Under the pieces are notes generated by a model. It was not told where the DNA came from, did not search any database, and saw only the letters and a program-made list of their open reading frames with translations. A program made the translations under genes and the position numbers. From positions 4,512,501 to 4,576,500 of the forward strand of contig NZ_CP016808.1 in assembly GCF_002741035.1 (NCBI RefSeq): a DNA stretch of 64,000 nt. The letters are read 5' to 3'. Origin of the DNA: Paenibacillus sp. BIHB 4019. GTDB lineage: Bacteria; Bacillota; Bacilli; Paenibacillales; Paenibacillaceae. Shown here one piece after another: positions 53,342-62,705 of this stretch (positions are counted from its first letter, which is position 1; every line of letters begins with the position of its first letter).

Positions 53342-54156
53342 CCTCCTTGATCGCTCAGCTCTGGGGGACGCTTCATATTGAAATCCATATAATGCTGCAA
53401 AAATCCGCCATCTAGCCGAATGTCTGATCCATTGATATATCGCGCCTCGCCAGAGGATAAGAATAGGGCAACCTGCGCCAAATCATCATAGCTGCCGAGT
53501 GCTGCATTTGGCACTTTGTAAGCGTAATTCTCATACAGCGAGGATAGCTCGCTTGCGAAACGCTTATCATCGCCTTCTATTGGGCCCAGCTCAATCGTGT
53601 TGACAGTTATACCGCTGCGTCCGAGCACGAGAGCTGCTTCTTTCGCCAGCATGCTGACCGCGCCTTTGGACGCGCTGTAGGCGAAGGAGGAGCCGGTCGG
53701 CTTCTGCGCATGAATCGTGGAGACGTAGATGATCGACCCGGACCCGGCATCAGCCATATGCTGGCCGACTATCTTCGTGCATATAAAAGCGGATTTTGCG
53801 TTCGTATGCAGCAGATCTAGAAACAAATCCTCCTCGCCATATTCAATCGAGATAGGTTTCATGAGATCATTATTATGAATGAGCACATCTACATTTACTT
53901 GGCCAAGTTTGGTCGCTGCTTGCTCCAGCATCGCTTGCAGCCCACTGCTGCTGCAAAAATCTGCAGTGCTCACGAAGACCTGGAGTCCTAAGGCGCTAGC
54001 CCGTTTAAGCTCCTCGTTAATATGGGCGCCGCCCGACATGCTATTTAAAATAAAATGCGCGCCCTGCTCGGCAAAAAGGCGGAAAAACGCTCTTCCAGAG
54101 CCGCTGTCCGCATCGGTAATAAAGACGACTTTATTTTTTAGCATCATCGTAGTCAT
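53338..54156 (-). CDS. SDR family oxidoreductase with atypical cofactor loop
   Basis: A 272-aa SDR-fold protein. The catalytic YSASKGA and DIRLDGGF are present, but the Rossmann loop reads TDADSGSGRAFF, where family members have TGxxxGIG, and the NNAG motif is NNDLM. It may therefore bind cofactor weakly, have unusual specificity, or serve as a structural partner of the coupled second SDR. GGAGGGG precedes ATG 54156, the first gene of the unit. It is not an obvious pseudogene, as the frame is intact. Confidence 0.88.
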   Translation of the reverse strand: MTTMMLKNKVVFITDADSGSGRAFFRLFAEQGAHFILNSMSGGAHINEELKRASALGLQVFVSTADFCSSSGLQAMLEQAATKLGQVNVDVLIHNNDLMKPISIEYGEEDLFLDLLHTNAKSAFICTKIVGQHMADAGSGSIIYVSTIHAQKPTGSSFAYSASKGAVSMLAKEAALVLGRSGITVNTIELGPIEGDDKRFASELSSLYENYAYKVPNAALGSYDDLAQVALFLSSGEARYINGSDIRLDGGFLQHYMDFNMKRPPELSDQGG

Positions 54157-54452
54157 AGATCCCCTCCAACGGACGGATTGCTTATAATCAGCTAATGTTC
54201 AATCCTCCTTTATCTTAAAGGTTTGACCCAGCTAGTTGCGATGCCGTAAATTTATGATTTTGTTTGATTTTTATATGAAGGATAAAAGCGCGGCGACTGC
54301 TTGTGTCTCGCTTAGGTATCAGGTACTATTAGTGATGAACATGTTGCTTTAATCGGCAGCCTTCTACAAAAAAAGTGAAACATGTACAGGCTTGCGCCGT
54401 ATAAGGTGAAAAGGTTCAAAGAGACGAGACTAGATAAAAATGAGGGAAGTCT
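54157..54452. other. Divergent gap between SDR operon and AI-2E transporter gene
   Basis: About 296 bp. I see AT-rich stretches but no repeat, hairpin or clear promoter pair in it. Confidence 0.4.
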
Positions 54453-55478
54453 ATGGAAGCGTTGCGCATATTTTTTGCCCATCCAGTTGTAAGGAGAATA
54501 TTGTTTATTCTGTTGGTTGTGCTGTTGTTCTACAGCCTTCACAATATGATCAATTTACTGCTGCTCCTCTTTCTTGTAACGTTCGTTATGGGACGGCTTG
54601 AAGGATTTATTACGAAAAAGCTCAGCAAGCTGTTTCCGATATCGCCAGTTTTGGTGACGGTTGTGTTATACGTATTGCTTGTGACCGGATTAGTATTCGG
54701 GATATCGAATTATTTGCCTAAAATCGTCAATCAAGTCGTGGATATGATTAATAATATTACGAGGTTTTTACATACCTCTCAAAACAACGAGGTTGTCGGA
54801 GTACTGGTCGATGCCTTGGAGAAAGCGGACTACCAGAAGTATTTGGGCAGTGCCGTTGATTATATTATGAGGCTGGGAAAATGGCTGGAAATTATTTTGT
54901 TCGTAATTTTGCTCAGCTTTTTCTACCTTTTGCAAAAAAACAAGGTCGACCAGTTTACCGAGAAATTCCGTTATAGCAAAATTTCCTGGGCATACCGGGA
55001 GTTTCATTATTTCGGCAGCAAATTCGCATCTTCCTTCGGCAAGGTGGTAGAGGTTCAACTGCTGATTGCCCTGTTTAACACGATCCTCACAGTAATTGGT
55101 TTGTGGATACTCGGTTTCCCTTATTTAATCGCGCTGACGATTATGGTATTTCTGCTCAGTCTGATTCCAGTAGCAGGCGTTATCATTTCGTTCATCCCGA
55201 TTGGCATTATCGGCTACCAGATTGGCGGGCTGCCGATGGTGCTGTGGGCGATCGGAATTATTTTGTTCATTCACGCGGTGGAGACGTATTTCCTGAATCC
55301 AAGGCTGTATGCGCACAAAACAAAGCTTCCGATGTTCTACACCTTTATCATCCTCATCTTCTCCCAGCATTATATGGGCATATGGGGACTCATCATCGGT
55401 ATTCCCATCTTCATGTTCCTCATGGATGTGCTGGATGTGGAGAAGCCGGAAAATGGGGAAATGAATAAAAAAACTTGA
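54453..55478 (+). CDS. AI-2E family transporter
   Basis: A 341-aa polytopic membrane protein of the AI-2E/YdiK/YtvI family. Two clusters of TM spans (about residues 12-90 and 150-330) flank a soluble loop. Typical segments are LNPRLYAHKTKLPMFYTFII, YMGIWGLIIGIPIFMF and FLLSLIPVAGVIISFIPIGI. Family members act as ion antiporters or exporters, and the autoinducer role is disputed, so I leave function open. There are no neighbours in the operon, and a strong terminator follows. Confidence 0.9.
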   Translation: MEALRIFFAHPVVRRILFILLVVLLFYSLHNMINLLLLLFLVTFVMGRLEGFITKKLSKLFPISPVLVTVVLYVLLVTGLVFGISNYLPKIVNQVVDMINNITRFLHTSQNNEVVGVLVDALEKADYQKYLGSAVDYIMRLGKWLEIILFVILLSFFYLLQKNKVDQFTEKFRYSKISWAYREFHYFGSKFASSFGKVVEVQLLIALFNTILTVIGLWILGFPYLIALTIMVFLLSLIPVAGVIISFIPIGIIGYQIGGLPMVLWAIGIILFIHAVETYFLNPRLYAHKTKLPMFYTFIILIFSQHYMGIWGLIIGIPIFMFLMDVLDVEKPENGEMNKKT

Positions 55479-55491
55479 TAATTCATTGTTT

Positions 55492-55524
55492 AAGCTGTCG
55501 AGGAAATCTCGACAGCTTTTTTAG
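55492..55524 (+). terminator. Terminator of AI-2E transporter gene
   Basis: AAGCTGTCGAG, loop GAAAT, CTCGACAGCTT, then TTTTTAG. Confidence 0.88.
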
Positions 55525-55848
55525 TACACTTTTTAGCAAAAAGAGTACTTGTATCCTCTTATATTGAAGATATCTCCAAATAATCGCTTGTATTGGATTC
55601 GTAAATTACATGATACAAAAGTCATGTTTTAGGATGCTTTCGGGGCGAAAATGTAGATATTAATTTAATAACCATTACTATTTTCATATAAAATGTATTG
55701 CAAATTGGTTCGTTAGATGCAATTATGAGTGGATAGGAATTAATCTCCTTTAATCCATTTTTAAACAGATCTTTAATTCTTTTTTAGAAACATCTTAAAT
55801 GATAAACAAACTAAATGGTATAGATCAAGCGATGAGGAGAGTTGAACA
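55525..55848. other. AT-rich intergenic region before SLH gene
   Basis: About 320 bp of low GC. It contains TTGCAA ... ATTATG-like and TATAAA boxes, but no promoter pair I would defend. No hairpin or repeat is found. The composition change starts here and continues into the toxin operon. Confidence 0.4.
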
Positions 55849-57135
55849 ATGAGAAGAAGTACTAAAGCCATAGTAGCATTTTTTGTATCTGCTAATTTAT
55901 TAATGACTAGCAGTGTCGTAATGGGGAAGGAAGCGGTGAAAGCAAGGCAAGATCTGTCAAGTGTGAGACAAGCTTATGCAAGTACAAGTGCTGCTCCCGT
56001 TTTCACAGATATCAAAGGCCACTGGGCAGAATCAACGATTAAGAAAGCTGTATCGGATGGTTATTTAAAGGGCTATTCGAATGGTACATTTAAGCCAAAT
56101 GGTTTGATTACACGAGCAGAACTCGCAAGTGTGCTGGTTCGAATAACCAAAAATAAAAATGACGGAAGCAAAGCAAGCTTTACGGATGTGCAGGGAAGCT
56201 ATTGGGCGGCCAGCGCAATTAATGGAGCAGTCGGAACGGGATTCGTTAAATCAGGAGATGCACCAGGAGCGAAATTCAACCCAAATCAGGCGATGACTAG
56301 ATATGATATGGCGAAGTGGTTTTCACAAGGTCTGGTGCGAAGTGAGCCGAGCTTTGCAACTGCTATAAAAGAAGTAGAAGGGACACTGCTGCCGTTTACA
56401 GAAACATACAACACAGGAATTAGCAAAACTCAAACGCCATACATAGCAATAGCTAGAGGAACAGGGCTGATGAAGGGTAAACCAGATAATAGCTTTGGAC
56501 TAAAGGATACGACTACGCGTGCAGAAGTGGCTGTCATGATCTACCGTTATTTGAAAATTGAAGGAAGCAAAGCGGAAAATTATACAGGATTAAATGAAAT
56601 GCGAGAAGTGGGCTTGTATGGAACCAATGTAATGAGTTTTGGCAAGGCAAGGGACATTAAAGGTGTAGATGGAAAACCTAGAAATATTCACAGTGTGATG
56701 GGAAAGACATTTAATCTGGCCTATGGCTTTGGAAGTTTTACCTTAGATCGAGTCATTGTTGTAAATTTATCTGAAAAAATCGGCAGCGAAGCACGAGGAA
56801 TTTATGGAGAAATGTTTTATGATGAAATATTTGAGGGCTGGTCAGCTTATACCGAGCAAACCGTAACAGCAAGCAGAGAAATGGATAACATATCTCGTTA
56901 CATTAATGGCTATCCAACTTTAACAGGAGGTCCGCTTCCAGGTGACCTGCCTGAAAAATACGGTTATGAAACCATGCCTACAGACTCTGGAAAGGGAGCT
57001 AAATATGAAGCATTTTCGGATTTTGTAAGCTTAGGCAAGCCCAAAACGTTTTGGACCGGAATCAGTGCCTTTAGAACTCCTACTTTTCTAACAGCAGCAG
57101 ATGGTACTGAGGCCACTGTGTATATGTACTGGTAG
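55849..57135 (+). CDS. S-layer homology domain protein
   Basis: A 428-aa secreted protein. Residues 1-25 form a signal peptide. Three SLH units follow: FTDIKGHWAESTIKKAVSDG (about 50-110), FTDVQGSYWAASAINGAVGT (about 113-170) and IARGTGLMKGKPDNSFGLKD (about 195-245). These bind pyruvylated secondary cell-wall polymer and anchor the protein to the surface. The last ~180 residues (RPEVG-poor, FDEIFEGWSAYTEQTVTAS, YGYETMPTDSGKGAKYEAFS) are unrecognised. It is the first gene of the toxin operon; the next gene starts 12 bp after its stop. Confidence 0.9.
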   Translation: MRRSTKAIVAFFVSANLLMTSSVVMGKEAVKARQDLSSVRQAYASTSAAPVFTDIKGHWAESTIKKAVSDGYLKGYSNGTFKPNGLITRAELASVLVRITKNKNDGSKASFTDVQGSYWAASAINGAVGTGFVKSGDAPGAKFNPNQAMTRYDMAKWFSQGLVRSEPSFATAIKEVEGTLLPFTETYNTGISKTQTPYIAIARGTGLMKGKPDNSFGLKDTTTRAEVAVMIYRYLKIEGSKAENYTGLNEMREVGLYGTNVMSFGKARDIKGVDGKPRNIHSVMGKTFNLAYGFGSFTLDRVIVVNLSEKIGSEARGIYGEMFYDEIFEGWSAYTEQTVTASREMDNISRYINGYPTLTGGPLPGDLPEKYGYETMPTDSGKGAKYEAFSDFVSLGKPKTFWTGISAFRTPTFLTAADGTEATVYMYW

Positions 57136-57147
57136 GATAGAGGGGAA

Positions 57148-60100
57148 ATGAATACAACGAGAGTTTTTCTTTCGCTAATGGTGCTAGGAACATTTATTGC
57201 TCTTCTCCTTTCGAGTGGAAATGGCAAATCGGTAAGGGCTGCGGAGTCGGTTCCTCCCGTAGCGTACGATATTAGATTTAATCCACTTTCTGCAAATTAT
57301 ACAGGAAGTAAACAGCATAAATATTATCCAGTTATAGCTCAATCAATTGCCACCCCTAAAATCATGTGGTACCAAATCGACAACGGGAATTTTTGGGCTG
57401 ATTCTGCAGATTCTATTGGAGAAGGGTATCCCGGAAGGGCTGAAGCGGACAATGGAAATACAAATCCCGCTACTCGAGATACGGCTCCGTATCCTGTACC
57501 GACCACATTTATTGGGGTTACACGCATGGCTTTGTATGCACCAGGAACATTCAAGGATGCTGATGGACAAGAACACACACTAACTCAGGATAAATATGGT
57601 TTATCTTCGACCCCGTCGGAACATGCTTTTATAAATGAGTCAGTGTGGAATGGAGCACAAGGAGTATGGTTAAATCCTGGTAGAACAAATAATAAATTTC
57701 TGGTATATAAGGTTACCACTGGTGGGCCGAATAAAACGAATAGATATGCAACTGGAAATACAAGACCTGGCGGACAAGACAAGTTTATCGTTGAGTATTG
57801 GTTTGAGACACGTCTTACATGGCGAGGAGAAGATGAGCAAATAAAGGAAATACGAATTCAAGGAGCTTCTCCCAGCGCAGTGGGAGCAACTTCCCAGTTA
57901 ACTGCCCAAATAAAAACGGAGGGGTTTGAGGCGAGGGATTGGCAAAATACAGCTACAAATGTAATTTGGAAAAGTGATCGCTCGGCCGTCATTTCCGTTG
58001 ATGAACGAACAGGTCTAGTCACTGCACATAGCCGGGGTTCGGCCGTCATCACGGCGAACTGGAAAGACGATGGGGCAGATGGGTATAACATTACGGCGAG
58101 AATTACGCTCACGGTGGGAGCTACAACGTGTACAGGAGCAAGCTGTACGCCTGGAACCTCCGTTATCTGTGAAGCGCAGCCAGGGTTAAGCCGAAGTCAA
58201 ACCTCGCTTGCCACTGAAACGAGAGGCGAGATTCGGGCAGATGCGCGAGGAGCAGAGCAATTTGATGTAAGCAAGGGGATTCCAAGCAGTGATGCGCTGT
58301 ATGCGAATGTATTCGGTAAAGCGTATCTCTTCGACTATACATTTGATCAAGAGGAAGGAACTTGTACGTTTAAAATTCCGGTGTCCAAAACGTATACGCT
58401 GAAATGGCAAACGGAGGAGTCAGATGGGACCGATTCGGATGGCAATCCGAGAACGAGAACGGTCCGTCATCAGGAATCCGAGACGGTGACGACGATCTAT
58501 GACGTGGAGCGACCGTTTGCCTATTGGGAAATTACGACGTTCGATGCGTGGGGACTCAAGCAAGCGACGCTGAACCAATATGCGCTGCCTTATGGGGCGA
58601 TTACACTGCTGCCAATTGGATATACCGCGCCGGATGTACAAGGGGGCGTGACGGCTGAGCATATGGAGAAACCGCCGTACAGTGCGAAAGTGCTGGCAGG
58701 GGAAACGATTGATGGCGGCAGCAGCCGTCCGAGCGTGCCGTCGGAGGACTGGAGCGAAGAAGCAGAAGGACAGGTTGGACGCATCAAGGTATGGAATGAC
58801 CGCCTGGATTTCGACGGCTCCGTGATCATGGACGACGTGCAGCAGGAGGATGAAACGCCAGAGCCGATCGACATTGTAGAAGCGGAGGAGATCGGGGAGG
58901 ATGTGCTCTACGAGAGCGGCTTGATCATACCCGGTACCCGTGCGAACAGCCGGGATGAGCCGAGTGATGGCATCCTGTCGTATGAGAGCCTGCTGAGCAT
59001 CAATGGCGAAGGGGATGTTCAGACGTTTCCGATTGACGGACTCAACACGGTGACCGTCCATACTCCCGTGGTCAATGACTCTGAAGCGCCGGATGAAAAC
59101 CGCGGCTTTGACCAGAGCGTTATCCCGAATATGGCACGAACGGTGCTTGTGCTGGGGCGGGAGTTTTCCGTCGACTTTGACGAGACAGCGCCGCATTTGA
59201 ATCAGCTTGGCTACGGCAACCGGGACTATGCGAGATATACACGAAACAAACGGATTGTATTCCCGTTTGATGTGTACCACGGCAGCACCTTCTATCCGGC
59301 ACAAACGTGGATCGATTATCCCGTTGGGGCAGCGAAGCAAACGTACCGGATTCCGGTCTGGGTACCAGAAGGGAATTACGATGCGGTGACGCAGGCATGG
59401 GCGATTAATACGCCAGATGGTTCATCGGCCTATCAGATCGATTTCAATGGCGATCTCGCGAACTACGGAGCAAGCCGCACGCTGCTCTTCACCGTACAAG
59501 GCCGCATTTCGGATTTCACCATCACCGATATAGGCGACCTGCGCTATGAATCGGTGTTTCGCACCGCGAAAGGCTCGAAGCAGCATTCGGGCTACGTCTA
59601 TGAATCCGGTGGACGGACGAAGGACCGGGAAGAGACGGTTCTAGCAAGCCAGCCTTTACGCCTGCTGCCAATTCGACCGGGCTCGCATCCACGGGAAGCG
59701 GCCACGGTACCGCATAATGGGTACCCGATCTCATTCTATTTTGAAACCATCGGCAGCTACAGCGGCAAGGATGCGGGCATTCAGATCCAGCCGAGTTTCT
59801 GGTTTGTGAGCAAGCAGGGCGGAAGTGCGCAAGAAGTCGACTTGTACTACGACGTATCCGGTCCACGGAACAAGCTGATTAAAGTCGGGTCGGCGCGGGA
59901 TCAGGAGCTGTACAGCCGGACATATCAGCTGGCGGATCTGCTGCGCGGGGTGACGACGACCTCGCTGAGCCAAGCGGCAAGCTATGAATATGATTATCTC
60001 TTGTCGCCAGCGAATCGGTTTGGCGCTTCATGGGAGAAGTTCTGGAAGCACTACATTACGCGGAAAACGGTCATTAGTGCAGGTTACGGCTTGGAAGAGC

Positions 60101-60540
60101 TGTCGTATGCATCCCGCACGCTAGTGGGACCAAGCGGCTCGCAAGTACCGGCAAGTGTGAATGCGGTGCAAGCGATGCGGAGTGTACAGCGGTGGTATGG
60201 GGAGTACAGCCTGCAGATCGCGCCGTATGTGCTGCCGAAGGGCACGACTATTTTAGAGGTCGCAAGGCAAAACGGTGGAGCGCTGAATGGCAGTGAGGCA
60301 GCGTTTTTGAAAAATGGCTACCTGATGGTTCATTTTGACCTGAGTGCCTACCAGCAGGAGCGCAAGGCGAATCCGGAAATCCGGTATGACGCGCCAATGG
60401 CGAATATGTGGGAAATTGAAGGACAGCCGCTGAGCAGTGTGAGCTATAGCGGTCAGACGTATCGCTTTCAATACGGGGATATCGCGATGTTTGAATCGAG
60501 CTTCTCGGTGCGCAATGATTTCCAAGGCACGGGGAGATAG
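57148..60540 (+). CDS. Large secreted surface protein with Big2-like domain, possible DUF5704
   Basis: A 1130-aa exported protein. Signal peptide residues 1-28 end at RAAES. Residues about 235-320 form an Ig-like bacterial (Big2) domain (GASPSAVGATSQLTAQIKTE through RGSAVITANW). After a Cys-containing linker (TTCTGASCTPG) comes a beta-rich body of ~780 residues. I associate this body with Paenibacillus proteins carrying DUF5704, from memory and not verified. Codon use changes around base 58,100-58,400 from AT-rich to GC-rich, so the gene is a mosaic. GAGGGG precedes the ATG. Its fixed position before the toxin gene suggests a role in surface display, adhesion or delivery. Confidence 0.8.
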   Translation: MNTTRVFLSLMVLGTFIALLLSSGNGKSVRAAESVPPVAYDIRFNPLSANYTGSKQHKYYPVIAQSIATPKIMWYQIDNGNFWADSADSIGEGYPGRAEADNGNTNPATRDTAPYPVPTTFIGVTRMALYAPGTFKDADGQEHTLTQDKYGLSSTPSEHAFINESVWNGAQGVWLNPGRTNNKFLVYKVTTGGPNKTNRYATGNTRPGGQDKFIVEYWFETRLTWRGEDEQIKEIRIQGASPSAVGATSQLTAQIKTEGFEARDWQNTATNVIWKSDRSAVISVDERTGLVTAHSRGSAVITANWKDDGADGYNITARITLTVGATTCTGASCTPGTSVICEAQPGLSRSQTSLATETRGEIRADARGAEQFDVSKGIPSSDALYANVFGKAYLFDYTFDQEEGTCTFKIPVSKTYTLKWQTEESDGTDSDGNPRTRTVRHQESETVTTIYDVERPFAYWEITTFDAWGLKQATLNQYALPYGAITLLPIGYTAPDVQGGVTAEHMEKPPYSAKVLAGETIDGGSSRPSVPSEDWSEEAEGQVGRIKVWNDRLDFDGSVIMDDVQQEDETPEPIDIVEAEEIGEDVLYESGLIIPGTRANSRDEPSDGILSYESLLSINGEGDVQTFPIDGLNTVTVHTPVVNDSEAPDENRGFDQSVIPNMARTVLVLGREFSVDFDETAPHLNQLGYGNRDYARYTRNKRIVFPFDVYHGSTFYPAQTWIDYPVGAAKQTYRIPVWVPEGNYDAVTQAWAINTPDGSSAYQIDFNGDLANYGASRTLLFTVQGRISDFTITDIGDLRYESVFRTAKGSKQHSGYVYESGGRTKDREETVLASQPLRLLPIRPGSHPREAATVPHNGYPISFYFETIGSYSGKDAGIQIQPSFWFVSKQGGSAQEVDLYYDVSGPRNKLIKVGSARDQELYSRTYQLADLLRGVTTTSLSQAASYEYDYLLSPANRFGASWEKFWKHYITRKTVISAGYGLEELSYASRTLVGPSGSQVPASVNAVQAMRSVQRWYGEYSLQIAPYVLPKGTTILEVARQNGGALNGSEAAFLKNGYLMVHFDLSAYQQERKANPEIRYDAPMANMWEIEGQPLSSVSYSGQTYRFQYGDIAMFESSFSVRNDFQGTGR

Positions 60541-60567
60541 AGAGAGTAGGCGGGGAGGAGGAGCAGA

Positions 60568-62703
60568 GTGGCGAGTAAGCAGGTTGTATTTAAACCCGAT
60601 GAAGTGAAGCGCCTGCAGCAGCAGATTGTGCGAATCGGAGCAGACACAGATGCGCTTCGGCGGCGCGTGAGCGGGAAGATCGCGAGCTGGGATCGCCCCT
60701 TGCCAGTGCTCGGGAGTCTGGAGCAGATCCAAAGGCAACTGACGAGTTTGACGCAGGAAGCCGAGCAGATGACGGAAGTGATCAGCAAAGCGTTGAAGGG
60801 CATCGAGCGGGTACAGGCGGAAGCGGCGCAGGAAGCGAAGCAGCTGGCGAAGGGACTCAGTGGACTGGAGCGTTTTGACCTGTTGAAGCGAGTAGGGACG
60901 ACAGGCGGTGGCAGCTACACGCCCGTGCCTGTCGCTTTCCGTCCGATGGTGACGAATCTGATTGACCGGATATTGCCGCAGGCTAGCCGAGACCGCTGGT
61001 CCAGCGATCCGTTGGTGAAGGAACTGCGGCGGGTTGCGGGCTTGCAAGGAGCGACTGCGGCGGAGAAGCTGGATGCGGAAATGAAGCTGGAGGCGATATT
61101 TGCCGAGCGGGATCTGATAGCCAAGGCGCAAACGGCGTATGCGGTGTACAAGCAGTTTGGGAATCATTTGCTAATGGCGGAGATGCACAAGCAGGCGGAG
61201 ATCAGCCGGGAGAAGCTGAAAGGGCTAGGCGTAGCGGAAATCTATTTTGCCCCCAACGTGAATATGACGAGTTATTTCAAGCAGGTGCCGCTGCTGGCGT
61301 GTGAGTATGATCCATCGTTTGCGCTCGAAGGGGATATGACAACGCGGGTGCCGCTGCCAGACAATGCACGTTATTTGTTTATGGTGATGATGGCGCAAAC
61401 GCAGGGACCGACGGGTGAACTAGCGAGGGTGCAGCTTAAAGAGATTCATGCGCTGCAGCAAACGATTCGAACCGCTGCGGGCGGATTAGTCTCGGATGTA
61501 CAGCAGGGGCAAGTGAAAAGCGGGCTGCTGCAGCTGCTGACGATTTTGCAGAGCATGCAGGCATTAAGCAAATACGACCCTCCGCCAAAGGAAGTCATCG
61601 TTGAGGAAAAACAGGGCATGCTGGAGAAGTTTGGACAGGATGCGATGCGGACACTTGAACTGAACTGGAGCTTTTTGAAAAACCAAGCGGCAGTGGAGTG
61701 GGCTGCAATCAAGCAAACCGGAAATAGCATAGCTGAAGTGGCAACGGATTTATATCATGCTCATGTAGAACGTTCCAATAAGAGCAATGACTCGGTCTAT
61801 GATTTTTTTAACAACGCGACGATGGGCTTGCTTAGTGTGCCCGAAGCATTCTGGAAGGAGCACGTTGATCGGACGGCGAATAAGAATGAATCGGTGTCTG
61901 CATATTTGGATTATTTGAGCTTGGGTCTAACGGGGATGGTACAGGGAGCATTTGCCCCGGAAAATCCGAATTCCAAGGAGCATGTGCAGGATGTAATCGG
62001 AGTGCTCGGCTTATTGTTTTCGGTTAAGATAAAGGGGCCAGGAGGAATGGAACCGACGGTTCCGAAAAGTCCAGAGGTCAAACCGGATGGTGCAGGAAGC
62101 GGCCGTGGACTAGGATTTGGCAATCAGTTTGTGACCCCTGATGGAATACATTTCATGGACGCTTTTCCCAACGACAAGTCGCCAATTGAAGTCCCAAAAA
62201 CAGACGTGCAGAAACGATATTTGGAAGAGATGGAGCGGCTGAAGCGAGAGGCTGAGGGGACGGGTGAAGTTCCACCAAGAGTTCCATATTCTAAAGAGGT
62301 TGAAATAGCTGATAAACAGGGAAACCCTTTAGGAGAGTTTGATGAAATAGATTTAGTGAATAAAGTCTTTCATGAAGATAAAAGCGCTGAAGGATTATCG
62401 GTTATTAGCCCTAAAACAGGGAAACCATTCCAAACCGCTGATAAATGGGCCGAAAAACAAATTTATGCAAAAACAAAGGAAAGAATACTAAATCTTAAAA
62501 AGGTTGATCATACTAGACCGACGAAAAATGGAAGCGTCGAGATACCTACACTTGATGAAATAAAAGATGTTAGAAGGTTTAATTTTAGAATGAATGCAGA
62601 TACACCGGAGTTAAGAGAAGCTGTACAGAAAGTTATTGAAAAACTCAAAAAAGAATTCCCGGATTATACTTTTACTGCTGAGTTTGGAAAAGGAGGAAGT
62701 TGA
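60568..62703 (+). CDS. Polymorphic toxin: WXG-like N-terminus, PD-(D/E)xK-like nuclease C-terminus
   Basis: A 711-aa protein from GTG 60568 with GGAGGAGG upstream. Residues 1-100 form two helices with turn SWDRPLPVLGSLEQIQ, like the WXG/LXG secretion module of type VII substrates. The middle ~470 residues are mostly helical. Residues about 575-711 form the toxin tip: GEFDEIDLVNKVFHEDKSA places D595, E603 and K605 as in a restriction-endonuclease-fold nuclease, followed by ADKWAEKQIYAKTKERILNL. The tip is much more AT-rich than the body, as expected for an exchanged toxin module. The presumed immunity gene overlaps its end. Confidence 0.82.
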   Translation: MASKQVVFKPDEVKRLQQQIVRIGADTDALRRRVSGKIASWDRPLPVLGSLEQIQRQLTSLTQEAEQMTEVISKALKGIERVQAEAAQEAKQLAKGLSGLERFDLLKRVGTTGGGSYTPVPVAFRPMVTNLIDRILPQASRDRWSSDPLVKELRRVAGLQGATAAEKLDAEMKLEAIFAERDLIAKAQTAYAVYKQFGNHLLMAEMHKQAEISREKLKGLGVAEIYFAPNVNMTSYFKQVPLLACEYDPSFALEGDMTTRVPLPDNARYLFMVMMAQTQGPTGELARVQLKEIHALQQTIRTAAGGLVSDVQQGQVKSGLLQLLTILQSMQALSKYDPPPKEVIVEEKQGMLEKFGQDAMRTLELNWSFLKNQAAVEWAAIKQTGNSIAEVATDLYHAHVERSNKSNDSVYDFFNNATMGLLSVPEAFWKEHVDRTANKNESVSAYLDYLSLGLTGMVQGAFAPENPNSKEHVQDVIGVLGLLFSVKIKGPGGMEPTVPKSPEVKPDGAGSGRGLGFGNQFVTPDGIHFMDAFPNDKSPIEVPKTDVQKRYLEEMERLKREAEGTGEVPPRVPYSKEVEIADKQGNPLGEFDEIDLVNKVFHEDKSAEGLSVISPKTGKPFQTADKWAEKQIYAKTKERILNLKKVDHTRPTKNGSVEIPTLDEIKDVRRFNFRMNADTPELREAVQKVIEKLKKEFPDYTFTAEFGKGGS

Positions 62704-62705
62704 TT

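Noticed and set aside
58420..61167. Long antisense frames opposite the surface-protein and toxin genes (about 300 codons each)
   Set aside because: They are Arg/His/Pro-rich shadows of GC-rich coding sequence without ribosome-binding sites; the plus-strand genes have domains and proper starts.
62700..62702. TTG start for the immunity protein
   Set aside because: Only 3 bases separate it from GGAGG; GTG 62706 has 9-base spacing.
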